Source: Sulfurospirillum sp. UBA12182
GTDB taxonomy: Bacteria; Campylobacterota; Campylobacteria; Campylobacterales; Sulfurospirillaceae
DNA: 44,028 bases
Assembly (NCBI GenBank): GCA_002742765.1
Contig: DLUF01000115.1
Coordinates: 1-44,028, forward strand
Direction: 5' to 3'
The notes below the pieces were generated by a model. The model was not told where the DNA came from. It made no database searches and saw only the letters and a list, made by a program, of their open reading frames with translations. The stretch's first letter is position 1; every line of letters begins with the position of its first letter. Shown piece by piece: positions 33,782-42,143 of this stretch. The position numbers were made by a program, and so were the translations under genes.

Positions 33782-34345
33782 ATGAGAGTCAATATTTCAA
33801 ATATAGCAAAATTACCTTCCCGTTTTGGAGATTTTAAAATTCAAACTTTTGCAGAAGGAATCAAAGAACATTTAGTTATATTTAAAGAGCCTCTAAGCGA
33901 AATTCCACTTGTAAGAATCCATAGCGAATGTCTTACAGGTGATGCCATAGGAAGCCTTAAATGTGATTGCCGTGACCAACTTGAATATGCCCTAAAAGCC
34001 ATCTCACAAGAGGGAGGCATGGTGATTTATCTTAGACAAGAGGGGAGAAACATCGGTCTTTTGAACAAAACCAATGCTTATGCACTCCAAGATATGGGTT
34101 TTGACACAGTTGCTGCAAACCATCAACTCGGGTTTGCTACTGATGAAAGAAGTTATGAAGTCGTAGAATTTATCCTTAATCACTTTAAAATAGATAAAAT
34201 AAAACTCCTTACAAATAACCCAAAAAAAATAGAATCTTTAGCAGGCATAGAGATAGTTTCAAGAGTTCCGATTATCATAGAACCTAACAAACACAATGAA
34301 AACTATCTAAAAACAAAGAAAGAACAGATGGGACATATGCTCTAA
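33782..34345 (+). CDS. ribA: GTP cyclohydrolase II
   Basis: 187 residues. RibA opens GTP at the start of riboflavin synthesis. The zinc ligands are C50, C61 and C63 (E. coli C54, C65, C67). The catalytic YLRQEGRNIGL segment and the LLTNNPKKIESL guanine-site stretch are present. It is a stand-alone enzyme, not fused to RibB. The leader is short with only AAAAAAAG before the ATG. A TTTACATGTAAA copy follows its stop. Confidence 0.95.
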   Translation: MRVNISNIAKLPSRFGDFKIQTFAEGIKEHLVIFKEPLSEIPLVRIHSECLTGDAIGSLKCDCRDQLEYALKAISQEGGMVIYLRQEGRNIGLLNKTNAYALQDMGFDTVAANHQLGFATDERSYEVVEFILNHFKIDKIKLLTNNPKKIESLAGIEIVSRVPIIIEPNKHNENYLKTKKEQMGHML

Positions 34346-34368
34346 TGTTTTACATGTAAAGGTTAAAA

Positions 34369-34944
34369 TTGTTTAAATACTCCTATAATCTTCCCTCAGA
34401 GTTTGAAAAAAATTGTGAAATTTTTTGTGATTTAATTTTAAAGTACAACAAAACACACAATATAACAGGTGCAAAAAATGCCCAAAGCGTTTATGAAAAT
34501 ATAGAAGATAGTATCTATCCGATAACTTTTTTGCCATTAGAAGAGATTAAAACAGCGATTGATGTGGGAACAGGTGCTGGATTTCCTGGACTTCTTTTAG
34601 CTCTAGCGATGCCTCAAACGCATTTTACTCTTTTTGAGCCTATTAAAAAAAAGAGTGCTTTTTTACATCTTGTCAAATCGACCCTACAACTTAAAAATGT
34701 AACAGTTTGTTCCAAAAGAGTAGAAGAGTACAAAGCTTTTAAAGTTGATTTGATAAGTTCACGAGCGGTGACAAATAGTAAGATGTTAGTAAATTTATGC
34801 CATAATTATATATCATCTCTAACATACCTTCTTTTTTACAAGGGTGAAAATGTGGAAAATGAGATTGATGGAATTAAAAATTATAAGATATACCAAAGAG
34901 GGAAAAGAAACTATCTCTTGATAAAGGATATAAATGATTGTTAA
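34369..34944 (+). CDS. rsmG: 16S rRNA (guanine-527-N7) methyltransferase RsmG
   Basis: 191 residues. RsmG (GidB) methylates G527 of 16S rRNA. The SAM-binding motif DVGTGAGFPGLLLALAMP is clear, preceded by YNKTHNITGAKN and followed by EPIKKKSAFLH. The start is TTG at 34369. Its ribosome-binding site AAAGG is the right end of the TTTACATGTAAAGG motif at 34349-34362, 6 nt upstream, so the repeated palindrome supplies the translation signal. It overlaps the next gene by 11 nt. Confidence 0.92.
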   Translation: MFKYSYNLPSEFEKNCEIFCDLILKYNKTHNITGAKNAQSVYENIEDSIYPITFLPLEEIKTAIDVGTGAGFPGLLLALAMPQTHFTLFEPIKKKSAFLHLVKSTLQLKNVTVCSKRVEEYKAFKVDLISSRAVTNSKMLVNLCHNYISSLTYLLFYKGENVENEIDGIKNYKIYQRGKRNYLLIKDINDC

Positions 34945-35158
34945 GTTGTTGGTTTTTGTTGTTGTTTTACTCATAATTTATGTTGCATTTTTCAAAAAAG
35001 CTTCCCCAGCTCAGAAAAAAAGAGAGACTGAGGATAAAAAAATCGGTAGTGATATTATGATAGAGTGCAGTGAATGTTCTACATTTGTGAGTGAAAAAGA
35101 AGCCATTATCAAAGATGGTAAATTTTTCTGTTCAAAACAGTGTGCAAAGTTAAGGTAA
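34934..35158 (+). CDS. Small membrane-anchored zinc-ribbon-like protein (PP0621-type)
   Basis: 74 residues: one N-terminal membrane helix (4-20), a charged linker, then a four-cysteine module MIECSECSTFV ... GKFFCSKQCAKL. The cysteine spacing (CX2C ... CX3C) fits a small metal-binding fold like the PP0621 family. Function unknown. It overlaps rsmG by 11 nt and precedes the next gene by 3 bp, so it belongs to the ribA-rsmG run. Confidence 0.7.
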   Translation: MIVKLLVFVVVLLIIYVAFFKKASPAQKKRETEDKKIGSDIMIECSECSTFVSEKEAIIKDGKFFCSKQCAKLR

Positions 35159-35161
35159 AAG

Positions 35162-35545
35162 ATGATTATACTAGGGCATAAGTTTTTTGAACATGAAAAA
35201 CTCTATACTGTTTCTTCGTTTGAACAGATAAAAAATACTCCTACTAACTCTACACTTTTGCTGAATTTTCAAGAAACTGATATACTAAATTTTATCAAAG
35301 ATTTGAAAGAAAACTCTATCTCTTTTGCACTTGAGGTACAGAGTATCAAAGAGCTTATCTTTGCTAATAGCTTTGGTGCTAAGTTTATACTTATAGAAGA
35401 ATTTTTAGCTATTGATGCACAAAAAATTGCCAATGAATATCTCTTTGATTCTAAAATTTTAGTTAAAATCAATAGCGAAGAAGAGATAGAAAAATTTGCC
35501 CTTTTAGGAATAGATGGTGTAGTTTTCAATGAAGCAATTTGTTAA
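35162..35545 (+). CDS. Conserved-looking hypothetical protein
   Basis: 127 residues, soluble, alternating strands and helices (LLLNFQETDILNFIKDL, FALEVQSIKELIFANSFGAKFILIE, ILVKINSEEEIEKFALLGIDGVVFNEAI). The last part resembles the final strands of a TIM barrel, but it is too short for a full barrel. I do not recognise the family. It lies 3 bp after the zinc-ribbon gene and 10 bp before the GGDEF gene, in one rightward unit. Confidence 0.6.
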   Translation: MIILGHKFFEHEKLYTVSSFEQIKNTPTNSTLLLNFQETDILNFIKDLKENSISFALEVQSIKELIFANSFGAKFILIEEFLAIDAQKIANEYLFDSKILVKINSEEEIEKFALLGIDGVVFNEAIC

Positions 35546-35555
35546 GAAGGAAAAC

Positions 35556-36743
35556 ATGAAAATAGTTATTTCTTTAGCCTTAAGTGTTTTATACTTGTTA
35601 TTAGAGAGTTACATAACCGCAACTTCTCTCTCTATTGCATTTTTTGATGCCCTTTTGTATCACAATCTTATCATTAAAATTTTTGTTATTGCTGCTTTTT
35701 TGATTTTGCCACAAATTCATTTTCATAAAAATACTCAAGAAAATTCAGAAGCATCAGAGGATATTGAACTGGAAGTTTTTAAAAAAGTTTCACAAGTTAT
35801 TACATCTCCCATACCAATTATCTCTCAAGTAAATCAGATCTCTGCATTGGTTAAAAGTCATCTTAAAACGCCTTGTGTTTTTATCGCTGAATATCAAACA
35901 AATGAGATTCTTATACTCAACACTGATCCAAATCTCAAAGAGTTTGGGATAAAAGAAAAATATAGCCCATACGCTGAAAATCTTCAAGAGAACAGTATCG
36001 AATATATATTATCTCTTTTCTTTTTAGAGAAAAGAGATTTTCTCACTCAAAAGGTAGAGACTTTAGATGGCCCCTATCAAGCTTATTTCTCAGCACTTAC
36101 AAGGGAAAATAGTTCTAAACCTTTCGGCATCATAGTTATCTTATCTGAAAAAGAGGAAAATTTTGAGCATATTATCAAAGGGCTCTCTGCTTTGATTGCT
36201 TTTAGTATTTCACTACATCAAAGAAAAATTGCTTCTGAAAAATTTCAAGAACAACTATTACAAAAAGATGATACCCTTGGTATTCCTACAAATACCGTTT
36301 TACAAACTATTATTGAACGAGAATATCATAGATTCTTAAGATATGAGTCCAATCTCTCTTTAATCATCATAGAGATTGACCATATTCAAAATCTACAAAA
36401 TATTTTCTCAGCAGAAGTTACATTGGAGCTAAAAAAAGAGTTTTCAAAACTGATTACAAAAAACATACGTGCTACTGATACATTTGGAAAGTGGACTGAA
36501 AACAGATTTGCAATCGTTGCTTCCTCGATTGATTTTCGTTCTGCTAGAAGTTTAGCAAAAAAACTAACTTCTCTTTTAGCAAATCATCGCTTTGTCAAAG
36601 TTGGAAAAATTACATGCAGCTACGGAGTAACTTCACTAGCAACAGAAGACACAATCGCTACTTTTAGAAAACGAGCAGAAGATGCTTTGAATGAAGCTAT
36701 CAAAAAGGGTGGTAATGCTATCGAAGTTAAAATCCTTGTTTAA
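35556..36743 (+). CDS. Membrane protein with degenerate GGDEF domain
   Basis: 395 residues from the ATG at 35556, which has GAAGG 5 nt upstream; a start at 35529 would overlap the previous gene. Two N-terminal membrane helices (4-55) are followed by a GAF-like region (about 80-225) and a GGDEF-type domain (about 260-395: RYESNLSLIIIEIDHIQNL, RATDTFGKW, ITCSYGVTSL). The signature GG(D/E)EF is replaced by WTENRF, so diguanylate cyclase activity is unlikely; it may bind a nucleotide or a partner instead. Its end overlaps the alr end by 4 bp. Confidence 0.75.
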   Translation: MKIVISLALSVLYLLLESYITATSLSIAFFDALLYHNLIIKIFVIAAFLILPQIHFHKNTQENSEASEDIELEVFKKVSQVITSPIPIISQVNQISALVKSHLKTPCVFIAEYQTNEILILNTDPNLKEFGIKEKYSPYAENLQENSIEYILSLFFLEKRDFLTQKVETLDGPYQAYFSALTRENSSKPFGIIVILSEKEENFEHIIKGLSALIAFSISLHQRKIASEKFQEQLLQKDDTLGIPTNTVLQTIIEREYHRFLRYESNLSLIIIEIDHIQNLQNIFSAEVTLELKKEFSKLITKNIRATDTFGKWTENRFAIVASSIDFRSARSLAKKLTSLLANHRFVKVGKITCSYGVTSLATEDTIATFRKRAEDALNEAIKKGGNAIEVKILV

Positions 36744-37768
36744 ATAATCTTTCGCTCGATTTCTGGAGAGATTTTTGTAACAATTTCATATGTTATTGTG
36801 TTGAAGTGCTTAGCGAGCATTGTTGCATCATTAAACAAGCAAACTAACTCTTTATCACTCTTTACAAAAAGAGAATCCATAGAAACTCTCCCTACAATAC
36901 TCTCTTTATCTGCGGTGTAGAGTTCTCCAAAGCCATCATATCTAAAAAATCCATCGCCATATCCTATGTCATAGGTAGAAACTATCTCATCTTCCATGCA
37001 CTTATAAACTCCACCATAACCTATCTTCTGTCCTTTTTTTAGCACTCTTGTGCTTAACTTTTTAGCCCATAAAGACATCACTGGTTTAAACTCACAATCC
37101 ACATAAGTTTTAGGAAGATAAGAGTAGCCATACATAGCAATCCCACATCTTGCATAATCATCACTAAAAGAGCCATTTTGCCTTAAAAGTGCTGCAGAGT
37201 TACAAGAGTGAAATAGTGGAGTTTGTATCCCTAATGCATTGAGATGACTTAAAATTTTTACCTTTGCTCTTTGATAATTACTCTCTTGCCAAAAATAATC
37301 ACTATCAAGCTTATCTGCACTTCTAAAATGTGTAAAAACTCCTTTTAAAAAAAGTTTTTTTTGCTGGATTATTTCTAAAGCTAAAAGATACTCATCTTCA
37401 ACTAAGCCATTTCTATGCATCCCTGTATCAAGATTTAGATGGACAGAAGTTTCAGGCATTATTTGTTGGAGTGCCTTTAGAGAGTTAACGGCAATAGAGA
37501 TTTTTGAAGAAATTTTATACGTAGGAGGATGATCTACTAAAACAAGTACCTCATCAAATAAATGTACAATTTTTTCTGCTTCTTTGAGATTTTTTACAGC
37601 TGCTCTTTTTATACCTAATTCACAAGAGAGCTTTGCCATTATCTCTAAGCCATGTCCATAGGCATTGTTTTTAAGAACCCCCATAATCTTTGAAACATCA
37701 CCAGTTTTTTGTGTTAAGGTTTTTATATTGTGTTCAAAATTGGTTTTATTGATAGTAACAAAAGCCAT
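36740..37768 (-). CDS. alr: Alanine racemase
   Basis: 342 residues. It makes D-alanine for peptidoglycan. The PLP lysine K33 is in GVLKNNAYGHG. The HLNLDTGMHRNG segment and the second catalytic site region YDIGYGDGFFR and VGRVSMDS are present. Next upstream (leftward reading) are a small protein and the L,D-carboxypeptidase, so three leftward genes connect to cell-wall metabolism. Its stop overlaps the GGDEF gene's stop, convergent. Confidence 0.94.
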   Translation of the reverse strand: MAFVTINKTNFEHNIKTLTQKTGDVSKIMGVLKNNAYGHGLEIMAKLSCELGIKRAAVKNLKEAEKIVHLFDEVLVLVDHPPTYKISSKISIAVNSLKALQQIMPETSVHLNLDTGMHRNGLVEDEYLLALEIIQQKKLFLKGVFTHFRSADKLDSDYFWQESNYQRAKVKILSHLNALGIQTPLFHSCNSAALLRQNGSFSDDYARCGIAMYGYSYLPKTYVDCEFKPVMSLWAKKLSTRVLKKGQKIGYGGVYKCMEDEIVSTYDIGYGDGFFRYDGFGELYTADKESIVGRVSMDSLFVKSDKELVCLFNDATMLAKHFNTITYEIVTKISPEIERKII

Positions 37769-37773
37769 CGGTT

Positions 37774-38010
37774 TTACTCTGCTTTTAACCCTAACTCTTG
37801 TACTAAAAATCCTCGTAATTTTCTAGCCTGATAATCCAATTTAAAAAAATGCTCATATACTAATTTTGCATCTAGCTGTGGGTTTTTTTCAAAATCAAAC
37901 TCTATGCCATTTGCTTTTTTTTCTATATTTTCATCTAAAAAATTTAGAAAATTTGTTCTTATGTCTATAAGTTTTGAAAGTTCTTGTTCTACTTCTTTTT
38001 TATCTAACAT
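37774..38010 (-). CDS. Small hypothetical helical protein
   Basis: 78 residues from the ATG at 38010, which has AGGA 8 nt upstream; the longer TTG start overlaps the previous gene. Entirely helical and charged (KKEVEQELSKLIDIRTNFLNFLDENIEKKA, then a second helix pair). It resembles small proteins often found next to alr in Campylobacterota genomes, but I cannot name a family. It lies 5 bp before alr and 11 bp after the L,D-carboxypeptidase. Confidence 0.6.
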   Translation of the reverse strand: MLDKKEVEQELSKLIDIRTNFLNFLDENIEKKANGIEFDFEKNPQLDAKLVYEHFFKLDYQARKLRGFLVQELGLKAE

Positions 38011-38020
38011 TTTGTCTATC

Positions 38021-38980
38021 CTATTTTTCAACTATAATAGAAAACTTTCCATCTTTTAACTCAACAAAAAGTTCTTTGTTACCTTTAAAAGTATGTCTTT
38101 TACTCTTGTAATCTTCAAAAAATGAAATTTTAAAAAGATGTTTTCCTTCAATGTTTGGATATAAGGAGATGTTGATATTGGAAAATTTTATCTCTTTATC
38201 ATCACTTTGTGAAAAAACATATCGTTTCATTTGAGAAAATTCTTCTTTATTTTTTCCATCAAATCTCTTGAACTCTTCGCTGTAAAAACTCAAATACTCT
38301 TCAAGCTTATTGTATGTCCATGCTTCTTTCCATCTATAAAGTTCTGCAAGCATAAAGCTTAATTCATCAACATTTGTTCTAGGCATTTCATCTTCAGCAA
38401 CGAGTGTTAGAGCACTATTTGGGTTAATTTTTGTATCAAAGGCTTTGATAATATCGTTTTCCATAACAATACATCCTTTACTCATAGGATCTCTTTGACT
38501 TCCATCCATAGGAGACCCATGAATCCATATACCATATCCATTTTTACCTTGAACTTTATCTAGGGTGTCTGGGTAAGAAAGTGCATACGCCAACGGTCCA
38601 TAAAAGGGATCACTAGGAGTAAACTTTTTTGTTATATCATAAGCACCTAAAGGTGTTTTTAAATCGCCTTCTTTTTCTTTATCTCCATCTTTACCTACGA
38701 TAACATTGTAGGTTTCTAAGCTCTCTAACTTTTTACCGTTGATTTTATACGCATGTAGCGTTTTTTTCTTTTTATTTGCTACTAAAAGTGTCTCTAAATT
38801 TTCATAATACCCAAAAGTAGTATTGTAGTCTTTTAACTTTTCTTTCCATGTTTCCTTAAGAACAAGCTTTTTTTGAATCTCTTTTTCAACTGCTTGTATA
38901 CCCTCTGATAAGTATATATCTATCAAATTTGTTGCATAGGAAAAAGTAACCAAACATAATAAACAAATAACCTTATACAT
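38021..38980 (-). CDS. L,D-carboxypeptidase/transpeptidase of the Csd6/Pgp2 cell-shape family
   Basis: 319 residues with a signal peptide (MYKVICLLCLVTFSYA). The YkuD catalytic domain (about 65-190) has H154 in IHGSPMD and C170 in SKGCIVM. The C terminus (about 205-319) is an NTF2-like domain. This pairing and length match Helicobacter Csd6 and Campylobacter Pgp2, which trim tetrapeptide to tripeptide stems and set helical shape. So it is more likely an L,D-carboxypeptidase than a cross-linking enzyme. It is first of a leftward unit with alr. Confidence 0.87.
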   Translation of the reverse strand: MYKVICLLCLVTFSYATNLIDIYLSEGIQAVEKEIQKKLVLKETWKEKLKDYNTTFGYYENLETLLVANKKKKTLHAYKINGKKLESLETYNVIVGKDGDKEKEGDLKTPLGAYDITKKFTPSDPFYGPLAYALSYPDTLDKVQGKNGYGIWIHGSPMDGSQRDPMSKGCIVMENDIIKAFDTKINPNSALTLVAEDEMPRTNVDELSFMLAELYRWKEAWTYNKLEEYLSFYSEEFKRFDGKNKEEFSQMKRYVFSQSDDKEIKFSNINISLYPNIEGKHLFKISFFEDYKSKRHTFKGNKELFVELKDGKFSIIVEK

Positions 38981-39132
38981 CCATCCCTCACTACACTAAT
39001 TTATAATAAAAAATGATTATACTTAATATAGCCTTAGAGCTATATTTGAAATAAAAACTTGGTTTAAAATCTTTACTTTCATTTCAACCTTTCTTAGCTA
39101 TTATATAAAAAATTTTATGAGAGGTACGTCCT
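38981..39132. promoter_or_regulatory. Divergent region between the cell-wall unit and nuo, with operator-like inverted repeat
   Basis: A 152-bp gap. It holds the inverted repeat AATATAGC (39025-39032) / GCTATATT (39039-39046) with a 6-bp spacer, and rightward -10 candidates TATAAT (39002-39007) and TTATATAA (39101-39108). The nuoA start GTG at 39133 has AGAGG 8 nt upstream. The repeat lies upstream of the second -10 and could be an operator for nuo. Confidence 0.45.
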
Positions 39133-39495
39133 GTGTCACTCGAACTCATTCTTGCTAGTTCGATAATCTTTGCTTTGGTTATCCTCATACCAATGCTTTT
39201 TTTATCGACAAAAAAACTAGGCCCTCAAAACTCAGGTGGTAGAGCCAAAAATCTCTCTTATGAGAGTGGAGTTACAACTTCTGTTGGCAACACTGACAAT
39301 CGCTTCAGTGTAAAGTTCTATTTAGTTGCTATCCTTTTTGTACTTTTCGATGTTGAGATTATCTTCATGTTCCCTTGGGCAGTCAATGTTCGAGAACTCG
39401 GTTTTTTTGGTCTTTTTGAAATGTTTACTTTTATGGGACTTTTGTTAGCTGGTCTCATTTATATCTATAAGATAAAGGCTTTAAAATGGCAGTAG
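39133..39495 (+). CDS. nuoA: NADH-quinone oxidoreductase subunit A
   Basis: 120 residues, three membrane helices, GTG start. The conserved loop [42 protein letters not shown], with the acidic FDVE region, is typical of NuoA. First gene of a rightward nuo cluster in which every gene overlaps the next. Confidence 0.94.
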   Translation: MSLELILASSIIFALVILIPMLFLSTKKLGPQNSGGRAKNLSYESGVTTSVGNTDNRFSVKFYLVAILFVLFDVEIIFMFPWAVNVRELGFFGLFEMFTFMGLLLAGLIYIYKIKALKWQ

Positions 39496-40007
39496 GAGCA
39501 GAAGCTATCTTTGGTGATAGTGTTATCACCACAAAATTAGACAGTGCAATTGCTTGGGCAAGAGAGTCTTCAATGTGGCCTTATATCTTTGGGACAGCTT
39601 GTTGTGCGATAGAGTTTATGAGTGTGGCTTCAAGTAAGTTTGACATCTCTCGTTTTGGAGCTGAAGTTGTGCGTTTTTCCCCAAGACAAGCAGACCTTAT
39701 GATAGTAGCAGGAACTATTAGCTACAAACAAGCTCCAGTTTTAAAAAGAATATATGACCAAATGACAGAACCTAAATGGGTTATAAGTATGGGAGCTTGT
39801 GCTTGTAGTGGTGGCTTTTATGATAACTACACTACACTTCAAGGGATAGATTCTATTATCCCTGTTGATGTATATGTAGCTGGTTGTCCTCCCCGTCCAG
39901 AAGGTATCTTAGAAGCACTTATGCAAATTCAAAAAAAGCAAGCGCAACATGAGAGCATCATCAAAGATAGAGTCAATAAAACTTTCAAAGGATCTTTAGA
40001 TGAGTAA
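39486..40007 (+). CDS. nuoB: NADH-quinone oxidoreductase subunit B
   Basis: 173 residues. NuoB carries the N2 4Fe-4S cluster next to the quinone site. Its ligands are C39/C40 (TACCAIEFM), C105 (GACACSGG) and C134 (GCPPRPEG). It overlaps nuoA by 10 nt and nuoCD by 8 nt. Confidence 0.96.
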   Translation: MAVGAEAIFGDSVITTKLDSAIAWARESSMWPYIFGTACCAIEFMSVASSKFDISRFGAEVVRFSPRQADLMIVAGTISYKQAPVLKRIYDQMTEPKWVISMGACACSGGFYDNYTTLQGIDSIIPVDVYVAGCPPRPEGILEALMQIQKKQAQHESIIKDRVNKTFKGSLDE

Positions 40008-41670
40008 CACCTTTGAGAGAGAATTAGAAGCTTTACATGTAAAGCGTGAAAATGACTCTTTTGTTTTTAAACCAAACGATATAGAAGCTATCTTTCAAAC
40101 ACTCCTTCAATGTAATTTTTCTTTTTTACTCGATATTACAGCGATTGATTATAGTGAGTATATTCAAAAAAAATCCTCCCGTTTCGCACTTGTTTATATC
40201 TTAAGAAGTGAAGATTTTCAAACCTGTATTAAACTAAAAACTTATCTTGAAAAAGAAAATTTAAAAATCAACTCTATTTCCCATTTATATCAATCTGCTA
40301 ATTGGGCAGAGAGAGAAGTTTATGACCAGTATGGAATCACTTTTTTAAACCATCCTAACTTAAAAAGAGTGTTAAATCATAAAGAGTTTATCGGTCATCC
40401 GCTAAGAAAAGACTACCCTACTACACAAGGACAACTGTGTAAAAGAACAGATGATTTGATGGATGAGATGATTCCAAAGCTAGAGAAAAAAGGCTATACC
40501 TCACATGATGATTTGATGTTCTTAAATCTAGGACCAGCCCATCCAGCAAGTCATGGTACGATAAGAACATTTGTGGCACTTGAGGGTGAAAATATCATTA
40601 GTGCAGTAAGTGAGATAGGCTACTTGCATCGAGGATTTGAAAAATCTTGTGAAAATCACACCTACAACCAAATTATCCCTTATACAGACAGGCTCAATTA
40701 CTGTTCTGCTATTTTGAACAATATCGCTTTCGCCCATACAGTAGAGGGGATGTTAGGAGTAGATATCCCAGATAGAGCAAAGTTTATAAGAGTCATAATC
40801 GGTGAGCTATCTCGTATCATTGACCATCTTGTCTGTTTAGCTGCTAACTTAGTAGACATGGGTGCTCTTACAAATTATTGGTATCTTTATAATCCAAGAG
40901 AAGCAGTTTATGACTTACTCTCAAAACTTACTGGGGCAAGATTAACAAACTCTTACATGAGAATTGGTGGGGTTGCCCACGATTTTTATGAGGGCTTTTA
41001 TGAAGATTTACAAGGATGCATTCAAGCCATTGAATCTGGGATGAGTGATACCCTAGCCCTTATAGAAAAAAATAGAATTTTTCATGATAGAACACAAAAT
41101 ATCGGTGTTGTAAGCGCAAAAGATGCCATCAACAGAGGTTTTAGTGGACCAAATCTTAGAGCAAGTGGAGTAGCTTATGATGTGAGAAAAGCTAATCCAT
41201 ATTACTACTACGATACTTTTGATTTTGATATAGCCATAGGAAGTGTTGGAGATGTATACGATAGGATGATGGTTCGATTTGAAGAGATTAGACAAAGTAT
41301 CCGTATCATTCATCAAGCTTTGAAACTCATTCCACAAGGACGCATTAAGATAGATGATAGAGCTATCTCTTTGCCAGATAAAAAAGATGTTTATACCAAT
41401 ATAGAAGGACTTATGAACCAATTTAAACTCATCTATGAGGGTGTTAAAGTCCCTGCATGTGAGTATTATAACTCCATTGAAGGAGCAAATGGTGAGTTAG
41501 GATTTTTTATCGTTAGTGATGGAAGTGGAACACCTTATAAAGTAAAAGTACGTCCTCCTTGCTTTCCAGCTATGGCAGCACTACCTGACATGGTAGAAAA
41601 TGCCATGGTTGCTGATTCTGTTTTGATTTTAGGAAGTTTAAATATAATAGCAGGGGAGCTTGATAGATGA
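40000..41670 (+). CDS. nuoCD: Fused NADH-quinone oxidoreductase subunits C and D
   Basis: 556 residues. The NuoC part (about 1-145) ends in [24 protein letters not shown] and the family motif GHPLRKDYP. After a short linker the NuoD part (about 165-556) begins at [13 protein letters not shown] and includes [10 protein letters not shown], the [13 protein letters not shown] region and the [12 protein letters not shown] end. It is a true fusion, as in E. coli NuoCD, whereas the Campylobacter and Helicobacter proteins are separate. A TTTACATGTAAA copy near the start encodes LHVK. Confidence 0.95.
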   Translation: MSNTFERELEALHVKRENDSFVFKPNDIEAIFQTLLQCNFSFLLDITAIDYSEYIQKKSSRFALVYILRSEDFQTCIKLKTYLEKENLKINSISHLYQSANWAEREVYDQYGITFLNHPNLKRVLNHKEFIGHPLRKDYPTTQGQLCKRTDDLMDEMIPKLEKKGYTSHDDLMFLNLGPAHPASHGTIRTFVALEGENIISAVSEIGYLHRGFEKSCENHTYNQIIPYTDRLNYCSAILNNIAFAHTVEGMLGVDIPDRAKFIRVIIGELSRIIDHLVCLAANLVDMGALTNYWYLYNPREAVYDLLSKLTGARLTNSYMRIGGVAHDFYEGFYEDLQGCIQAIESGMSDTLALIEKNRIFHDRTQNIGVVSAKDAINRGFSGPNLRASGVAYDVRKANPYYYYDTFDFDIAIGSVGDVYDRMMVRFEEIRQSIRIIHQALKLIPQGRIKIDDRAISLPDKKDVYTNIEGLMNQFKLIYEGVKVPACEYYNSIEGANGELGFFIVSDGSGTPYKVKVRPPCFPAMAALPDMVENAMVADSVLILGSLNIIAGELDR

Positions 41671-42143
41671 GTGGATTTAGTTTTAACAAAGAAAATGAAG
41701 AAAAATTCCAAGCTCTTCTCCAAAGATATCCCAACAAAGCTTCGCTTTGCTTACCTTCACTATGGATGATACAGTATCAAGAGGGATGGATAAGCCAAGA
41801 AGCGATGGTTTATCTAGCACAAAAGCTAGATACAACGCCTATGGAAATCCAAAGTATAGCCTCTTTTTATACGATGTTTAACCTCAAACCAATAGGAAAA
41901 TATCATATCCAACTTTGTAAAACTCTCTCTTGTATGTTAAATGGTTCAGAAAACATTCGAGACTACCTCATAAAAAAGTTAGGCATAAAACCAGGGGAGA
42001 CTAGTAAAGATGGGAAATTTACACTTTCACTTGTAGAGTGTTTAGGCTCTTGTGGAACTGCTCCTGTCATACAACTGAATGATGATTATATCCAAAATGT
42101 AACCATCGAAAAACTAGATGAGATATTGGATGGTTTAAAATGA
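41667..42143 (+). CDS. nuoE: NADH-quinone oxidoreductase subunit E
   Basis: 158 residues. A thioredoxin-like 2Fe-2S subunit of the NADH-input module. Ligands CX4C in CKTLSC and CX3C in CLGSC are in place. Many Campylobacterota lack NuoE and NuoF and use other proteins at this position, so its presence means a conventional NADH-oxidising complex. It overlaps nuoCD and nuoF by 4 nt each. Confidence 0.94.
   Translation: MSGFSFNKENEEKFQALLQRYPNKASLCLPSLWMIQYQEGWISQEAMVYLAQKLDTTPMEIQSIASFYTMFNLKPIGKYHIQLCKTLSCMLNGSENIRDYLIKKLGIKPGETSKDGKFTLSLVECLGSCGTAPVIQLNDDYIQNVTIEKLDEILDGLK

Larger units (their letters stand above)
955..40043. repeat. Dispersed 12-bp palindrome TTTACATGTAAA (eight full copies)
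   Basis: Full copies begin at 955, 977, 11331, 13704, 18612, 27182, 34349 and 40032. Near copies include 17428-17447 (two), 25811, 26753, 27110, 31727 and 28089. By my own rough base-composition estimate, chance would give far less than one full copy in 44 kb. Four of the in-gene copies encode LHVK in unrelated proteins, and one encodes FTCKA in trpA. These coordinates span from the first to the last full copy; the intervening sequence is not repeat. Confidence 0.75.

Noticed and set aside
955-40043. TTTACATGTAAA as binding site of the Crp/Fnr regulator at 43404
   Set aside because: Most copies are inside genes or at gene ends rather than in promoters, and the motif does not look like a known Crp or Fnr box.
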